Source: Lachnospiraceae bacterium UBA6998 (GTDB taxonomy: Bacteria > Bacillota > Clostridia > Lachnospirales > Lachnospiraceae). Taken from it: a stretch of 5,678 nt of DNA. The stretch covers positions 12,133 to 17,810 of the forward strand of contig DJXS01000134.1 of the NCBI GenBank assembly GCA_002448395.1, given 5' to 3'. The translations under genes were made by a program, and so were the position numbers. Each line of letters opens with the position of its first letter. Within the stretch, counting starts at the first letter, position 1. Below the pieces are notes generated by a model that worked only from the letters and a program-made list of their open reading frames with translations, was not told where the DNA came from and ran no database searches. Below are positions 5,595 to 5,678 of the stretch, piece after piece.

Positions 5595-5678
5595 TTCAGG
5601 TCTATCGTGCTGAAAAAATTGTGTATATGCTGAGCAGGACGCAGGTTTATGCCCAACCGCCACACAGGCGCCGGCAGG

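Larger units (their letters stand above)
5401..5666. repeat. Inverted-repeat-bounded structured element (MITE-like, or structured RNA)
   Basis: Bases 5401-5417 (TGAGTGGCGGTTGGGCA) are the reverse complement of 5650-5666 with one mismatch; 14 consecutive bases match exactly (5404-5417 with 5650-5663). Between these arms lie further nested stems: 5432-5438 with 5464-5470, 5440-5447 with 5619-5626 (competing with the preceding one), the 20-bp hairpin 5481-5524, and 5536-5542 with 5588-5594 enclosing 5551-5568. The size, terminal inverted repeats and lack of an ORF fit a miniature inverted-repeat element. However, no clear target-site duplication flanks it, and a structured RNA or a decayed insertion sequence is also possible. 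Confidence 0.45.
5340..5678. other. Non-coding region after the transporter gene
   Basis: These 339 bp hold no convincing gene on either strand. By eye they are more AT-rich than the genes, especially 5430-5625. The content is degenerate tandem repeats near the stop codon, then a group of inverted repeats that could fold into one branched structure, with a strong 20-bp hairpin at the centre. A TATAAT sequence at 5561-5566 could be a -10 box for a gene beyond the window, but no matching -35 box stands 16-18 bp before it. An ATG at 5627 opens a frame to the window end, without a ribosome binding site. Confidence 0.7.

Noticed and set aside
4869..5663. - strand open frame running from the downstream region into the transporter gene
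   Set aside because: Most of it is antisense to the symporter and the rest crosses the hairpins and repeats. The translation shows no recognisable domain, and its start lies within the right arm of the inverted repeat.
5627..5678. Start of a further + strand gene at ATG 5627
   Set aside because: Only 17 codons are visible, there is no Shine-Dalgarno sequence (AAAAAATTGTGTAT precedes it), and the predicted residues overlap the right inverted-repeat arm.

Overview
The window looks like a carbohydrate-utilisation locus from an anaerobic Gram-positive bacterium, most likely a gut or rumen member of the Clostridia (Bacillota; Lachnospiraceae-like). The reasons are strong purine-rich ribosome binding sites, a GH3 enzyme of the domain-permuted type known from Ruminococcus and Butyrivibrio, anchoring of that enzyme by membrane helices suited to a single-membrane cell, and roughly balanced base composition by eye. 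The taxon is an inference; no marker gene is present.

All genes are on the + strand. Positions 1-627 hold the 3' end of a glycoside hydrolase family 2 gene, including the probable catalytic nucleophile and a C-terminal Ig-like domain. A 69-bp spacer with a candidate promoter and a small palindrome follows. Positions 697-3738 encode a 1013-residue GH3 beta-glycosidase. Its catalytic domains are in swapped order (alpha/beta sandwich, FnIII-like domain, then TIM barrel) and it has a membrane segment at each end. A 59-bp spacer carries a perfect 12-bp palindrome next to the ribosome binding site of the next gene. Positions 3798-5339 encode a 513-residue MelB-type (GPH family) sugar:cation symporter.

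The remaining 339 bp (5340-5678) has no convincing gene. It is densely structured: three degenerate tandem repeats, a 17-nt inverted repeat pair bounding about 266 bp, a 20-bp hairpin that may be the terminator, and two further stems.

A plausible joint function (inference) is that the surface-tethered GH3 enzyme trims beta-linked oligosaccharides outside the cell, the symporter imports the released sugar or small glycoside, and the GH2 enzyme acts on beta-galactoside-, beta-mannoside- or beta-glucuronide-type bonds. The fragment shows neither the location nor the specificity of the GH2 enzyme. The genes are of familiar families. The parts most worth a second look are the non-coding ones: the pair of mutually exclusive stems that could gate translation of the transporter, and the structured element after the operon.
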